DNA of 64,000 bases from Sipunculus nudus (taxonomy: Eukaryota; Annelida; Sipuncula; Golfingiida; Sipunculidae): contig CM049306.1 of the NCBI GenBank assembly GCA_026874595.1, forward strand, positions 50,418,019 through 50,482,018, in the 5' to 3' direction. The notes beneath the pieces were generated by a model, which did no database searches, was not told the DNA's origin, and saw nothing but the letters and a program-made list of their open reading frames with translations. Both the position numbers and the translations under genes were made by a program. Positions 13,390 to 26,649 of the stretch are shown here, one piece after another; positions within the stretch are counted from its first letter, which is position 1, and each line of letters starts with the position of its first letter.

Positions 13390-13630
13390 ATATTTGATGT
13401 AGTATAGATGAGCTCACTCTTGTGTGTGTTTAATACCTGTGAAGTGCTATAATGCCTGTGGTATACTTAATATAATGCTATGATGTGATGTGCTATAACG
13501 GTCTGTTTGTGCTATAATGTCTGTACTTGATTCATGTACAATACCTGTAGGTGTCTATACATGTGCTGTAAATTCTTGCGAACTGATTTTCATGCCTTGC
13601 ATGATGAATAACGGCTTATCTTATCTTATC
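13390..13630 (+). mobile_element. possible LINE 3' end with (CTTAT)n tail
   Basis: A segment with repeated GCTATAATGnCTGT phrases ends in GGCTTATCTTATCTTATC. A short tandem tail of this kind is common at non-LTR retrotransposon 3' ends. No reverse-transcriptase protein could be read upstream. Confidence 0.25.
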
Positions 13631-14069
13631 AGCTAAATATTACCCTGGTAGGCGGTACTAAGTTGAGTTTATTCTGTGCTTATTAAAAACCGCTGTTTTC
13701 AAATCTATCTGTATGCAGTAGCTTAGTTCGTGCCTTTTATGCTCGGGAACAGTTAGGTGTACATAAAGGCCACTAGGGGCCTCCTGAGCTTCGTTTTCTA
13801 CCTTCATTTTTATAAGTAACATGCGACTACGGGGTTTAAATGTATGTTACAAATGATTTCAAGGGCCCGTGATCGCTAACCCTTCCTCTATTAACAAACC
13901 TGTTGCTAATATTTGATCACAATTTTTGAGATGCCAAGTGTTATCGAGGATCTGACCGGTCAAATAAAGGTATGTAAACATATTCAGTTTCTGTCCCATC
14001 ACGTGTGAGCGTGTTCTAAATTCATTATAAATAACCGGATGGCCTTTTGGACCCATATCTCTTCTATAC

Positions 14070-14291
14070 GGAGCTTCTGTGGCCCAGAGGCAGAGCACAG
14101 AATTAAAAGCCGGGAGATCATAAATTCGAATCTAAGCCGAGAAGGTGAGATTTTCCACGGTCGGCTCCAACCAAAGGTAAACCTTCTACAGGCTAAAAAG
14201 GGAGACTGTGCCTAACAACCGTGTTTCACCCAGAAACGAGTTTGCCTTTCGGTGGTTTCTGGGTGTTACGTTCCAGCAATAGGGATGACAC
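14070..14291 (+). mobile_element. tRNA-derived SINE, copy 1
   Basis: The tRNA-like head has an A-box-like TGTGGCCCAGAGGCAGAGC and a B-box-like AAATTCGAATC. It is followed by a body with AAACGAGTTTGCCTTTCGG (14235-14253) and GTGTTACGTTCCAGCAATAGGGATGA. Copies 2 and 3 share the head, the central CGAGTTTG...TCGG core and the tail phrase. It is too divergent to be a functional tRNA gene. Confidence 0.65.
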
Positions 14292-15200
14292 TAATCAAGC
14301 AGTGATACAACGAGACTAATTGACTCCGGGATAATCGAACATTAGCTCTTGTCACGTAGTCCAAAACCGGAATGATTCTCTGCAGATGCATATACACAAA
14401 GTAAAGCAAGCATTCAACATGCATGTAAACATGAAATCTAAAATGCGTCATAGCATATCATTCCTTTATCATGTAGTCACCTTGATCCACCATAAACCTA
14501 TCCTTTAAAAAGGAATGAAAAAGAAATAAAATTTTCCATACATTTGTAGCAGACTGAGCATATTTATATCTTTCGAAAGAAGGAAGCCAAAATGTCATAG
14601 AATAGGAATTTAATAATTTATTAACTATTTTTATGCAGACTTAGTTTGCTCGTCTCGTTTTCTATGATTTTTAAGTAAAATCGCATCTAAATAATTCATA
14701 CAAATAACAGGCGTCCTCGTGGTGTTGAAAAATACTTGTAATACATGACAGTCATTAAAATCTAGCCTAAATATAAGCAGTTTTCGGAAATGTTTATGAT
14801 ATCAACTGTATTGGAAAAAATGGTATTAACTCCAAAAATTACAACAAAAATAAATCATTAACAAGATGAAGATACTATTCTCAGGCGTGTACAATAAACG
14901 GGACCTTCATTCGCAATTCCGCGCTAGGCTGTGAACGTGATAACCTTTTCAAATTATCTATTGTCGTTTCATAATTATCATAGAATTTTAGGTCTAATTA
15001 TAGGATTTGCAAAGGTCAATGTCCGATTGCAGTATTCTTCATGCATCTTTAACTTATTTATTTCCCTGTGCTAACATGTTGAAAGAAAAGAAAAAGGCAT
15101 TTCGATTCTGTCTTGTATGAATTATTTAAGTAGGATATGAGCTACTTTTAAAATTCACACATCACATTAACATGAGCCATCATATGATCGTCCCACATAT
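14292..15200. other. AT-rich sequence, nothing identified
   Basis: No exon or repeat recognised. Confidence 0.5.
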
Positions 15201-15204
15201 ATGC

Positions 15205-15255
<51 letters not shown>

Positions 15256-15500
15256 AATTTTGTAAATATACACAGTCATATAATATATACACGTATAAAG
15301 CTATATCCCTTATACATATTTTATATGCACATATATTATAATATACATATATATGTGCGTGTGTCTAAACATATATATATATATATATTAGATATTTATA
15401 TTTTAATGCTAATATATTCGGGTATATGTAATTAATTGATACATATATATACTTATATATATAATAAAATATATATCATATATACATATATATTATATGC
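15201..15500. repeat. AT-rich low-complexity block with (AT)n runs
   Basis: (AT)n at 15210-15246 and scattered ATATAT/ATACAT words up to 15500; no gene features inside. Confidence 0.9.
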
Positions 15501-16918
15501 TTTACCTATGTAATATCATTTATATTCAAATATTAAACACACACACCTTTTACACATATATTTACGTTATAAGTAAGTCCAGAGAAAAGATTCAAATCAG
15601 ATGCAAATACAATCCCGAGACAGTGTCAGTAGATATATTAACAAGAATAATTTCAATAATGAATAGTCCACTTTAAAGTCAATACATAAGTTCATGAATA
15701 TAATATCATATAACAGTATAAAACACATCCGTTAATGCAAGCAAAACTACATTTAAATTTAAATTTCTTTTAGTCAGAGATAGAGGTAAGTTCTTTTGTT
15801 GTAGATACATCTGTGTTGGGGGCAATCAAAGTATGATGTGAGTGATTATATCCAAACATTATAAACATTTAATGTATTTTGCTGTAATGCTTAATGTGCC
15901 AGGGCACTACATATTTTCTACATTTATACACACAATGCATTTTTTATAATCTGAGCGGAATGCTACTAGGCCTATCATAAAATTTCTATCTCTCATTGAC
16001 TACACCGTGAACGTTTTGGTTGCGTGATTGATTGAGCTGTATTCAATTGTTTTGTTATTTATAACCCTTTTAACCGCTCATCAGTTTTCAATCAAAGTCG
16101 GGTTTCAATTGTCCTGTACGTATGATCTGTGATGACCTTTGACCTCTATAACCTGTTTTTGCATACTGAAATATCCAGAGGACTGTGTTTCAGTGGTTGT
16201 TTTTTTTTACCCCCTGCAGCTGTTATTGCTCCCTTTATCTCTTAACGTTGTTTATAACCCTTTTAACAATATGTTAGTTGATTGAACCACGGTTAACAGG
16301 CACTTTAATCTTCACAACCTAACAGATCCAGCGGGATGTTAAACAAAGCGCGAGGTCAGTTCAAAAGAGCTTCATACAGAAAAACCCATGCGCCATCACG
16401 CGGCCAATATGGAACCAAACTGTGCCGACCTGAACTGTTTCGTTTAAATGAAAGTCTCCAGAGGCAAACCGGCCAAGCTGAAAAAAATGTTATATCGCTG
16501 CATAAAACTAAATAGTATTCACGACGCTTCGTGCTCAGTCACCTTGTATATTACAACTTCCTCGTCTGGAAACTCCATATATACCCGTTCAACTTATATA
16601 GAGTCAATCACATTGTACCACTATTTTTTCTTACCTGCAACATCTCCTACCCTCAACACGTTTACTTTATCATTGTACCGCGGTATTGGTCAATGTTTTA
16701 CGAAATAGAAGTGCAGTTTTCTTAATTTATGTTGCATTATCGAAGAAAATATATATAAGAGAAAAAATTTCAAGCTGCAATCACAGTGCTGTTACACTGA
16801 CAATTATTAGGTCTACCTACAAGCAAAAGTTACAAGTTTCAACACTTAAAATAATTAGTCTGAGCCTTGAGGTATCCTTATGTTTTGTGGTTTGTAAACA
16901 TTTTCTCTATTTTCTTAG

Positions 16919-16960
16919 ATCAACTGCAGTTTAATGAACAGTGGCCGACCTGGTTTTAAT
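16919..16960 (+). CDS. putative second coding exon of the same unrecognised gene
   Basis: A strong acceptor (TTTTCTCTATTTTCTTAG, AG at 16917-16918) and a consensus donor (AAT|GTAAGT, GT at 16961) enclose 42 nt that are open in phase 0, giving INCSLMNSGRPGFN. Its length and phase match the exon at 11813-11854, about 5.1 kb upstream, and the two join without a break. The combined 28 residues match nothing I know. The signals are directly visible; the connection is inferred. Confidence 0.38.
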
Positions 16961-19375
16961 GTAAGTCCCAGTCCGCTTCTGAAAGACTAACTCCATATGT
17001 TCAATGTCTTTGCGTGCATCACGTCATACATTCCAGATTGATCGTCGATTGTTTTATCCCGATCGTCGATTGAAAAGTAAATACCCCCCTGTTATGGAAA
17101 GATAAAAAATATTTACATGCGAGTATATGTGTTCCAGAGGCTTCGCATGTACTCGAGGTGGGAGCAGAGGTCAAACGTCATTGAACAGAATCAATATTGA
17201 ACAGATAATAGGTCTTTTAAGAGGTCAGAAAGATACAGGATCAAGATTTAATATTACGAAACCGGATTATTAAATATTATAGGATGAATGGAAGTATTTA
17301 GTTCTTAATTTTGTGATTGATAATATGTTCTGTTGACAGATTCGTTTGTCCTTTGTGTTTCGAAAGCTTGGGGGGCGCATTCCATTTAATAAACAATTGT
17401 TACATAAGTGGCGGTCGGTAGACCATAGAGCTCTAGACTTTACGGCAGACAATTCAGTGGCGTAAATGTTGTGCAGAATTGCAACTATTTGGTCCTTAAG
17501 CTAATTTGACTGTCTGGTAGTTTAAATGTTTAACATTGTCAGTACTCAGGGTCTTCTTAATATGTGACAAACATTCAAAATACTGTTAAGTCTCTCTAGA
17601 GAAACATCAAAGGAGACCTGCTGTAATCCAAAGTGCTTACTGTAACAAAGGAAAAAAAATAACCAATCTGAGGTAGAGATTATCCAATCAAAGTAGAGAC
17701 TGAAAGAAAATGTGGTCTGGAAGATATTTTAAGACGCTGAAAGACTCATTAAGACGGGCTATGATTTTCTAAATGGTTTTATTTAAGGGGAATCCATCCA
17801 GTCGTGGAAATCCAGCATTGGATACTTGATCTTCATGGGTCTGTTGCGATTCACCCCTACATTCCAACGCTGACCATTAAGCAATATTTCTAAACTTAAA
17901 TACTCACCAGGAATTCTCACCAGTTTATGAGTAACAACTTTCGTATAACTTAGGATCAAGGTTTGTTGTCATTCGCATTATTTGCTGGATTATTAGATTA
18001 TTATTAAACAAATAGTACTACACTGATATCTACGAATGTGTGTACAGGGAAATGGATATGGAAAGACCCTTTCTTGTGAGGATCCAGACAAAGAACCAGA
18101 TCCAGTGGGATTGTTTTGCCTCTTTGGAGGTATTCTCCCAGCTGAGTGTCATTTAAACTTGACAAACATATTATTAATACGAAGAGAACGCCAATGACGT
18201 TAAGGAATACAATAATGTTATCTTGCATCCCGCAACATAAAATTATGCAATTTTAATTGAATGCATGAGTTGAACTTTTTCTCGTATAAATGGGTAGCTC
18301 ATCTGGCTGCAACTAAAGGTTAAAAATTCACAGTTAAGTTTTACAGCATACATGTTTAGCCTCATCAGATAAAACAAATAATATCCAAAATCGGTATAGA
18401 AATTAAGGTGAAGAAGGTGAAAAAAGTTTGCATGAATTTGCATGATTTGTTACTCTCAAAATGTTGTGTCAAATTTTAAAAGGTGACCCCTTACCATATT
18501 AGACAAAACAGACAAAATCAAAGTCAATCATGAAAGTAAGGAGAAGAAGAATTTTGATAATTTTAGACAGATCCCGGATGCCGCATCGACATTTGATCTG
18601 TTGGTGGATGGGTAAAATATAAGTTTATTATTCTAACAGCAGGTCACCTGCATGAGGGAAAAAGAGAGAATTCAACATTTGAAGTAGGTGATTAAACCCT
18701 TACATGAAGTAAGAATAATGTGAAAAATGTAAAAAGAGTTCTTCCAAAATTAAGAAGTATAAGACGCACAAACAATTTCGAGGTTTAAGATGTAAATATC
18801 AGAATTGATTCTGATATTAATGTGCTGCCCAAAATACTGTCCGGATTTTAACTTGAAACGTCTTGAAGAATTGGTATAATATTTATCCATAAGGCCACAT
18901 ACGCAAAAAGGCATAATGCATCAAAGTTTATGGGACAAAAAAAACGTAAAGGTAAATGGCGTGCCAGTATTAAAGAAACAATTTGATGACATACCCATGC
19001 ATTATAGAAAGGATTTATTGTACTCTAAGGGGAGATGATAGACATGGATGATCTGATACAAAATCTCAGCAATATGTTTTTTAAATAACAGAAAATGTTT
19101 AATCTATCTCACAATAATAAAGAAATCAGGCAACGTAAAAAATGTCGATATTGATAAAAATGTTATTAAAATTGGACATGAATATGAATGACATGAAGGT
19201 TAATTTGTGTAAACAATTTTTAGTCTTCTTATTATTCTGTTACTTTCTTATCTGATTTTATTATTTCTTAAATCGGATGTACCTTACTATGGTCCAATTT
19301 CTAAGCATACAGAGCTTCACAGAGAAACTACACCTTGTTGTCATGTACACCATGGACTATAATTCTATTTTACAG
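16961..19375. other. putative intron of the plus-strand gene, otherwise empty
   Basis: No further exon with convincing splice sites on either strand was seen. Confidence 0.45.
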
Positions 19376-19504
19376 ATCTCTAGCGTCTTTTACAGGCTGC
19401 CTGCAAGAGAGCCTGTCATTAGAGGATACCACCCTGGCTCTGATTGGCCGAACATACAAATTTATCTTGTTTGCCATAGCTTTGGCGACCCATTATACAT
19501 TTAG
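19376..19504 (+). CDS. possible terminal exon of the unrecognised plus-strand gene
   Basis: After the acceptor TTCTATTTTACAG (AG at 19374-19375) a phase-0 frame runs 42 codons (ISSVFYRLPAREPVIRG ... GDPLYI) to TAG at 19502-19504. An ATTAAA about 30 nt later could serve as a poly(A) signal. It continues the phase of the two exons upstream and would give a 70-residue protein with no recognised domain. A second AG at 19394-19395 would give a different frame. This is the weakest part of the model. Confidence 0.2.
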   Translation: MSSVFYRLPAREPVIRGYHPGSDWPNIQIYLVCHSFGDPLYI

Positions 19505-21209
19505 CCAAATGTCTGTACATTGGCAGGCATTAAAGTCTTAATCCATTTGGGGCATTGTGTTTGCTTGTCAATAGGTTATTTCTGACAAGAAATTACTTGG
19601 CATCCGTCGTCTGCTAGAGTGACCTTGCTGAAGGGAATTCCTTGCGCATGCTAAACGGGACTTCAATTAAGCCCGCAAACCAATGAAAAATCATTTCAAA
19701 GCTTTATACCCCAAAAATTTACATATCAACAGTAGCTTTTTCAGCACAACATGTTTAAGCCATGCTTGTTATAAAAATGTATAAAGTCTGATGATAGGAA
19801 TGAAAAATTAATTCTCATATATATTTAAGCAATAATATAAAGTCCATAAAATATTTTAAAGACATAATTGATTGCACATAGTATTAATATATACATCGCT
19901 ATTAAATATACATTATACATGTTTTCAAACTTTACAGGGGAATAAGCTGGCCTTTTGAATTCTTTTGAAGGCTTTTATTTTTACCCATAAAAAAAGCAAA
20001 GAAAAAAATATCATTTTTTGAGCATGTGTACCCAAAGTAACCCTTGAGAAACGATTGGCCGTCCAGCTTCACACAACAGCTGAGACCTATACTAAGACCT
20101 ATCCTAGGTCCATTCTTGTCAGTCATAATCAGGTAATTAGCTGAAAATGGACAAGTGAGAGTGTCAAAGGAATGAAGAGGGAATCTTATAGCTCCAGGAA
20201 ATACATTGAGATGACATGAAGAGAACAGGGATTTCTCATTGCAGAATTCATCACATTCTGCTTGGCCCAAGCAGACCATTTGACCACCCACTGGTCAGCC
20301 TTGGGCTTTGTGTAGTTCAAGATCAGTCTAGCTACCTAAAATGTGAGCTGTAGCAATGCAGTGTATATTACAAGATCAAAGGAAATTATGTCCCTGGTTC
20401 TCTTCAAGCGAGTAATGTAATATGTGAAACCTGTCACAAGTACAGGGTTTACAGTCTATACTCAATATCAGGCCAGATCTCCGTGTTCAAAGTTGTGCCC
20501 AGATCCAACAGCAAAGGGCAGTTGTCTTAAATTTAGATTTCCTTCACATTAATAATTCATATATTTTGCATAAAGAAGTGACTTTATACCTATAAAGGAA
20601 TCATTTGCATAGTGTATGTTACAAGGAATGTCTGTCTGTCTACAAGGAATAAATTAAATTTTTTTAACATTTATATTTTCATGGTACAATTTGCACACCA
20701 CCTAAAAACTATATATGTAAGGGTATTTGAAGAATTTTTCAAATTACACTTTATGTCCATGTCCTACTGAACTGTCAGATCAGCTTCTTAAACCGTAGCC
20801 CGCCCCATCCCGCACACGCCGTATTCCGTCCCGCCCCGCATATTATTGAATATAACCGGGTCCGCTCATAATCCAATGCGAGCCCCCACGCGCTGCAGTG
20901 TCCGTATTGGAGTCAGTATTTCCCTTTAAGTGGTTAAACTTGGCAGTCAGGTGTACCTAAACATTTGTTACACCTCCGCCAGTAAAGTATTGTATTTCCC
21001 CCCTTTGATACCTGTTCGCATCTTAATGCAGTCATGAACACGTCATTGTTTACGCAATTATAAAATGGCAAACGTGACAGCAATTAAGATAGATTACTAC
21101 ATTTCACTTTTTAACGTATTTACTATTGTTTGAATGCACAGGCGTTCTAATGTTGCAAATGTATGTTCACCACAAGACGTGGATGGATACTTCATGATGC
21201 GGATTGGAC

Positions 21210-21213
<4 letters not shown>
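19505..21213. other. intergenic sequence with a small GC-rich patch
   Basis: A GC-rich patch with two CCGCCCC words lies at about 20795-20930. A 119-codon minus-strand frame (19932-20291) has no recognisable domain. Confidence 0.45.

Positions 21214-21241
<28 letters not shown>
21214..21241. repeat. (GA)n microsatellite
   Basis: An uninterrupted GA run of about 14 units. Confidence 0.95.
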
Positions 21242-22436
21242 CAGTATGTACAAAAATGACGCCGAAAGCTGGTTATAACGGGCGTTTACAATGATTTACT
21301 TTACACGTTCCCTTATATTTAGACTTAAATTTACACACTTAAATAACTTGATAAAAAAAAGTCTGCTAAAATATGCTACATTATGTGTCTATACGAATAT
21401 TATCTAAATTATGCAAATGTTAAAAATGTTGAATATGCATAGCAAAATCTAAAACGTTATATCCTTCGCCTAGGTCTTTAGCCAGCAGTATTTTTAGTGT
21501 TCTGTTTATTTTGTATTTAAGTATTCTTCGTCTTTTCCGAATCATACAGCATTTAATGGATGATAATAAACAGTGAAAATAGGACCAGTAACGTCTCTAC
21601 TGGGACGGGACATGAAATGAAATAAATAGAAAACCGACAGGAAATAGTGGGATCACAGAGATGAGAAGCCACAAGGACCAATCAAAGTTGTTTCTAATTG
21701 TATACGCTGGAATGAGATTCACGGTAATGTCTTTGGCAGTCGTAACCAAGCGGACCAGAATCCAATAAAACCGCGGCATTGTAGGAAATAGTTTACATTC
21801 CCAGAAACAAAAATATGGATGGGTCTGCGTATTTTCCGGATGTTTATGGTATTCACGGAGAAAGTTTATCAGACGCCAGCTTTATAGGTTTGCTGGTGAC
21901 ATGCAACCTTTGATCTTGCATGATACGTCTAAAGTTTGGTTGTTATATGATAAAGGCATTCATAAGTGCATTAACAGTCTTATTGAATACTAGTATATAC
22001 CCAAACTGACAGAGTTGAGTGGTTCCCGTGTTGACCATGGTCTAGATGTAGCTACTGCCTTCTAGTGAGAAAATGGATAACTATTTCATCGGTTGGTTGA
22101 GGCCAAAACAGCTTTTTATAGATGTACCATGGCCCTTTTTACACCCTAATAGCGACATCTGTTGGCGACGACAAACACTGTCTTGTTTCGTCAAGCATCA
22201 TGTCCACTCGTGCGGTTGCAGGTACGGATGCTGATACGTTATATATGTTTACGATTGCTGCGGCTTACAGGATGATGACTATAAAGTTAAAAAAAGGATG
22301 TGGGTAGCTGAAGCATGACAGGAGAAACTCGAGGAGCAGAAATCAAACCACAACTTCGTACATTAATTAAAATTTAATTTGAAGTCAGTCTAGATATTTA
22401 TAAAACTCTCCATTGCAGGAATACTACAAATTTTAG

Positions 22437-22745
22437 AAAAATAATACTGTGTAGAACACAATACTGTGTAGAAAAATAACACTGTATAGAAAACAATACT
22501 GTGTAGTAAAATACACTCTGTAGAAAGCAATACTTGGTAGTAAAATAACACTGTGTAGAAAACAATACGGTGCAGACAAATACTGCTTTGTAGAAAAATA
22601 GTGCTGTATAGAAAAAATAATTCTGTGTAGAAAAATAATACTGTGTAGAAAAATAATACTGTAAAGAAAAATAATACTGTGAAGAAAAATAAAACTGTAG
22701 AAATACTTAACTGTGTAAGAAAAATAATATTGTGTAGAAATAATA
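22437..22745. repeat. minisatellite, about 18-bp unit, about 17 copies
   Basis: Variants of CTGTGTAGAAAAATAATA repeat in tandem. The minus-strand frame through it reads as a six-residue LHSIIF-like repeat, which is a by-product of the repeat rather than a gene. Confidence 0.88.
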
Positions 22746-22789
22746 GTTTGTATCAAATAATACATTTCCACATGCGCTTGAATCATGCT

Positions 22790-24260
22790 GTCGCTAAATG
22801 ATCAGGTTGGTAAAAACGTATCCGAGGCCGTAAGCCGGACAGTACACAAAAAGAAGATTATCTACCTCCGCCAACGCTTCCGAAATATAATTGAGTCTTC
22901 CGAAAAGCCCATCCTTCCGCAAAGAGATATGGCTTGGACAAACACAGCACACATACACAAACACGGACAATCACAAAACCATCTGCCATCGTTCCGGTAT
23001 ATTACCATGGACTGAACCAGGAGGTTTAAATGTTTCTTTTTTAGTTTTTCCATGATTTAATTTTCTTTATCTAGACGTTCTCACGTGAAAGACTTCAAAT
23101 ATTTTGTGATGCCATGTGAGTAGGCTTCCTTTTCAAGGGTAACATTTTTGCCAATTCATTCACTCGCATTCAATTTCTTAGCAATAACTTAATTTTACAA
23201 CCCGTCCCAATCAAGCCAGATTAAGTCACGTGGTACGCTCTTTCGATCCAATTAAGTATTACGAGAGAGCCTGGAATACCACACGTCTCAGCAGTTAAAT
23301 TTCAAAATCCATGAAATAAAAGTTTCATACAGGTCCAAAGAAACATGTGCATATTCTACCAACGGTGGTCGAGAAAATCCAACGATCATATCCTTTTTTA
23401 ATCATAAGCGACATCTGGTGGCAAAAGATGTAACTATTTTACCGAGAGATAGAGAGGAAGGAAAACAAATTTTGTTAATATAAAAATTAAATAATGGCTC
23501 AAAGAGTAACTTTGTCAAAAAATGTTTGAAACATTGATCATAAATTTGAAGTGATGTTGGAATATTTTATAAGTTTGCGCAAGGGTTACTCTCGGGACAA
23601 TATATATTAGGTTGTGTTGACACTATTTTACGTCACTGAAGGATTGCTTGGGTTCTCTAGCAAAAAATGGGGAGGGGGAAAATTGAGCTCGGGTTTCATA
23701 ATAATGTCGTTAGGTTAGCTTAGATAAAGTTTTAACGAAAGCATCTTTATGATAAGGGTAATGAATTATATCAACCGTTGTTTCGAAGTGGTTTAATAGT
23801 AAATAAAGAGGAAAACACTTCATGGATTTTTATTGATCACTGGAGTCTCGGAGATAAAGATATTTAGAATAGCCTTTAGCCTGTTTTATATATACAAAGA
23901 TTAAGTTCTTCAGTAAGTGAAATGTATCAGAAACAAAATGGTTTTGAAGTAAACATGTTACTTGAAATAAAGAATAAAAGTTTTCCTTCATCTTGTATCA
24001 CTTCATATAGGTCAGGAAGAGAATAGGAAACTAATTATGATTTGATTATTATACAGGATAAAATCTTTGCATTTCATTTATCAGACAAAGGCAATACCCA
24101 ACAAGCCGGTTCATAATATTTTTGTAAACAGCCGCGCATGTTATCAACGCAACTACCGTGTACAGTTAACTCTTGATTTCACAATTTACTCAAGTAGAAC
24201 ACATCAAAAGCGCACACGGAAAGACACCATCACAAATTCAGGGTGCTACATTGTTGTCAA
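22790..24260. other. intergenic sequence
   Basis: It contains the CTCF-like site at 23408 and an imperfect hairpin near 23232-23286 (arms GTGGTA...CTCTTTCG and CGAGAGAG...TACCAC). No gene seen. Confidence 0.45.
23408..23421 (-). promoter_or_regulatory. CTCF-like site
   Basis: On the minus strand CCACCAGATGTCGC, 13 of 14 positions of the CTCF core, downstream of the rost-like gene. Confidence 0.3.
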
Positions 24261-24269
24261 TTTCATTCC

Positions 24270-24540
24270 CGGGTGCTACGTCACAGTGACGTCACACGCA
24301 TCTGTCGCTTGTCGATTTCACTAAGAGGCGATGAGTCATTGTACACAGTGAGGTCACGCGAATCGTGAAGTTTGTCCATCTTATTCTCGGGAGTTGGGTT
24401 CATGATCGGGCGAGTTATGTTATGAACACACCAACACACGTGGTACACTTAAACACACGAACAATTAAGGCATATCCTCCTAGCGGAGGCAAACACCCAC
24501 ATCGTCCAATAGCGCATGACGTTCTATAAAATACGTTGGA
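24270..24540 (+). promoter_or_regulatory. CRE/AP-1 cluster with a TATA-like box
   Basis: TACGTCA (24277-24283), a full palindromic CRE GTGACGTCAC (24286-24295) and an AP-1-like TGAGTCAT (24332-24339) are followed by CCAAT (24506-24510), a TGACG half-site (24517-24521) and TATAAAAT (24525-24532) on the plus strand. The set resembles a core promoter, but no exon with good signals was found just downstream. Confidence 0.25.
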
Positions 24541-24759
24541 CGCCCGCGCACATGCCGCCGCCTTACTATATACCTGTTTATAATTGCTGTTTTCGTACCG
24601 CATACGCACCAATGGAATCACAGGCGCCTGTTTTCATACGTACTGCTTATGCATATATGGAATGCCAGCTAAATATAGAATGCTCTGAGAACAGTTTCTT
24701 CATCAAAATAGTAATAACGTCTACATTCTTGATAACTGTTAATTATACCATATAGGATA

Positions 24760-25255
24760 TGAAGAAAGCACAGTTTAAGCCACCATTAACATCGAGGCAT
24801 CTAACGACAGAATATCAAAATAAAAATAAAAGTAAATTTCATAAAAACATATACCGGCAGATAGAACATTGTTTGAGGTTTAAATGCTGTATACTCTATT
24901 GGGTTATAGTATGAGTAACATTGGAGTTGGTTATAAAAGAAGAGGTTTTTGCAAGCAATGCTACCTTAACTTATAATATATGCGTGGTCTTTCGTTTCCT
25001 GACAGAAGAGCCTGCTACTGCATGAATCGTTGTCAAATTCGTTGGTAATGACGGTATCAAAGAGGAGAGCTATAACCTGTATGCTGTGTGAGGATGATGA
25101 CATAGGCTACTGACAGCCAGCCGCGGTGCTGTCATGGTGATCTTTCACAGTGATAATACGGATGAACTGGATAGCAGATTTAATTAGCTTTGTGAAGCTT
25201 ACTGCTCCTGAAGATAGAACGCTTATACGAATTCACAGCGCTTATTTGAAATGTT

Positions 25256-25287
<32 letters not shown>

Positions 25288-25627
25288 TCTAATATATTTT
25301 CATCCCCCCGGGAATATTCACATTTGTATCAGCTTACTTTTTGAGAGTTGAGAATTACAACAATAAATCATGCGAATAGCATCCATATATCCCTGCATTC
25401 TCCCTCAAGTGCTCCAGTTATTTATTCATTCTCAGTAATTCTGTGTTGATGGCTTTGCACGCACAATGACAGATTTATATTTGACACATTTCATCTCTGA
25501 CTTTGCACTGATATGTGCTTCATTTAGATGTGCGTGTCAAGCCCAGGAACCTTTCCTTCTATAAAAGTGCTTCTAGCTCTAACCACAAATTCTTCTAGTA
25601 TTTAGCAATAAATGATTTAGTAATAAG
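24760..25627. other. intergenic AT-rich sequence
   Basis: A short (AT)n run at about 25266-25290 only. Confidence 0.5.
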
Positions 25628-25755
25628 TGACTTAATTAGTGATAACATAATTGTGAAAATGTCAGGTCAACATATTGTCAGCCTAAATTAATTTAATTAA
25701 CTAGTGATAACATCATTGTGAAAATTTCAGGTCAACATATTATTAGCCCAATGTT
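25628..25755. repeat. 65-bp direct duplication
   Basis: AGTGATAACATAATTGTGAA...TCAGGTCAACATATTGTCAGCC at 25638 is repeated at 25703 with few changes. Confidence 0.75.
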
Positions 25756-26086
25756 ATGTGATTGAGAATTGAAAGAACACTGGGCCCGGCTGTGATTGGC
25801 TGGTGCAGGTGTGACGTCATGGACCAATGCAAATGTGATGTCATGGACTGTATGCAGCAATTACTTTAATCAAGTGCTGATCGCTCCTTGAATTAACGCA
25901 CTCTTTGTATCGAGAAATAATTGGAAAATTTCAGAAAATTGGCCTGGCTCATAGCTAACTTTATTTTTATTTTTTTTTTTTTTTACACATTTCCATATGA
26001 TCAACAATGTATTTTACAATATATTCAATGCATGTTCAACATTCTGCATTAAGTAAAAACACCTTTTGCGTTCATATTGCTGTAGC

Positions 26087-26090
<4 letters not shown>

Positions 26091-26160
<70 letters not shown>
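26091..26160. repeat. (AT)n microsatellite, about 35 units
   Basis: A pure AT run of about 70 bp, the longest in the window. Confidence 0.97.
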
Positions 26161-26164
<4 letters not shown>

Positions 26165-26643
26165 GCATGCCATGACAGGCAGTTCTTTGCCAAAACGCCT
26201 TATTTGATTTCTGATGGGTCTTAAATTCGTTAAGGCTCATCCATCTATATATAGCAAAATCTTCATTTTAAATTCACAGTAACAGCTTGAGTAGTTCCTG
26301 AAGATAACGTGTGAAAAATATAATCTAAGATCGCTGTCTGGCAGGTATAATGGAATACTAGGGGTAACTTTGATTGCAATAAAGAATATGAAGGTCGTTA
26401 AATATCTTTCAAGAACCTATTGCAAGTGTTGTTGAATATAGACATTTCGATGTAAAATATATATATATTTTATCGAAAATCAACCGGGGAACCTTATACT
26501 TGATAACCGATTCTGACATTTCTCTCTGGCTTTGAAAATCACGTATTATATATATATAATCACACTGGTAAAGGGCAAAGGTCAGGGGTAACTGGAAGGT
26601 CAACAGGAAAGGCATCACATTACGAAACATTTACAAAACAAAA

Positions 26644-26649
26644 TTTATT
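26644..26649 (-). terminator. candidate poly(A) signal AATAAA for the rost-like gene
   Basis: AATAAA on the minus strand lies 400 nt beyond the TGA at 27049, a normal 3' UTR length. Others may exist in such AT-rich sequence, so the assignment is tentative. Confidence 0.35.

Noticed and set aside
14070-14140. possible tRNA gene
   Set aside because: The A-box and B-box-like sequences are degenerate, and the same head with body and tail recurs at 39031 and 51130, so it is a SINE.
19932-20291. 119-codon minus-strand frame
   Set aside because: It has no family similarity, no clear splice sites and an AT-run start. Kept only as a note.
22433-22786. 117-codon frame with LHSIIF repeats
   Set aside because: It is a reading of the 18-bp minisatellite.
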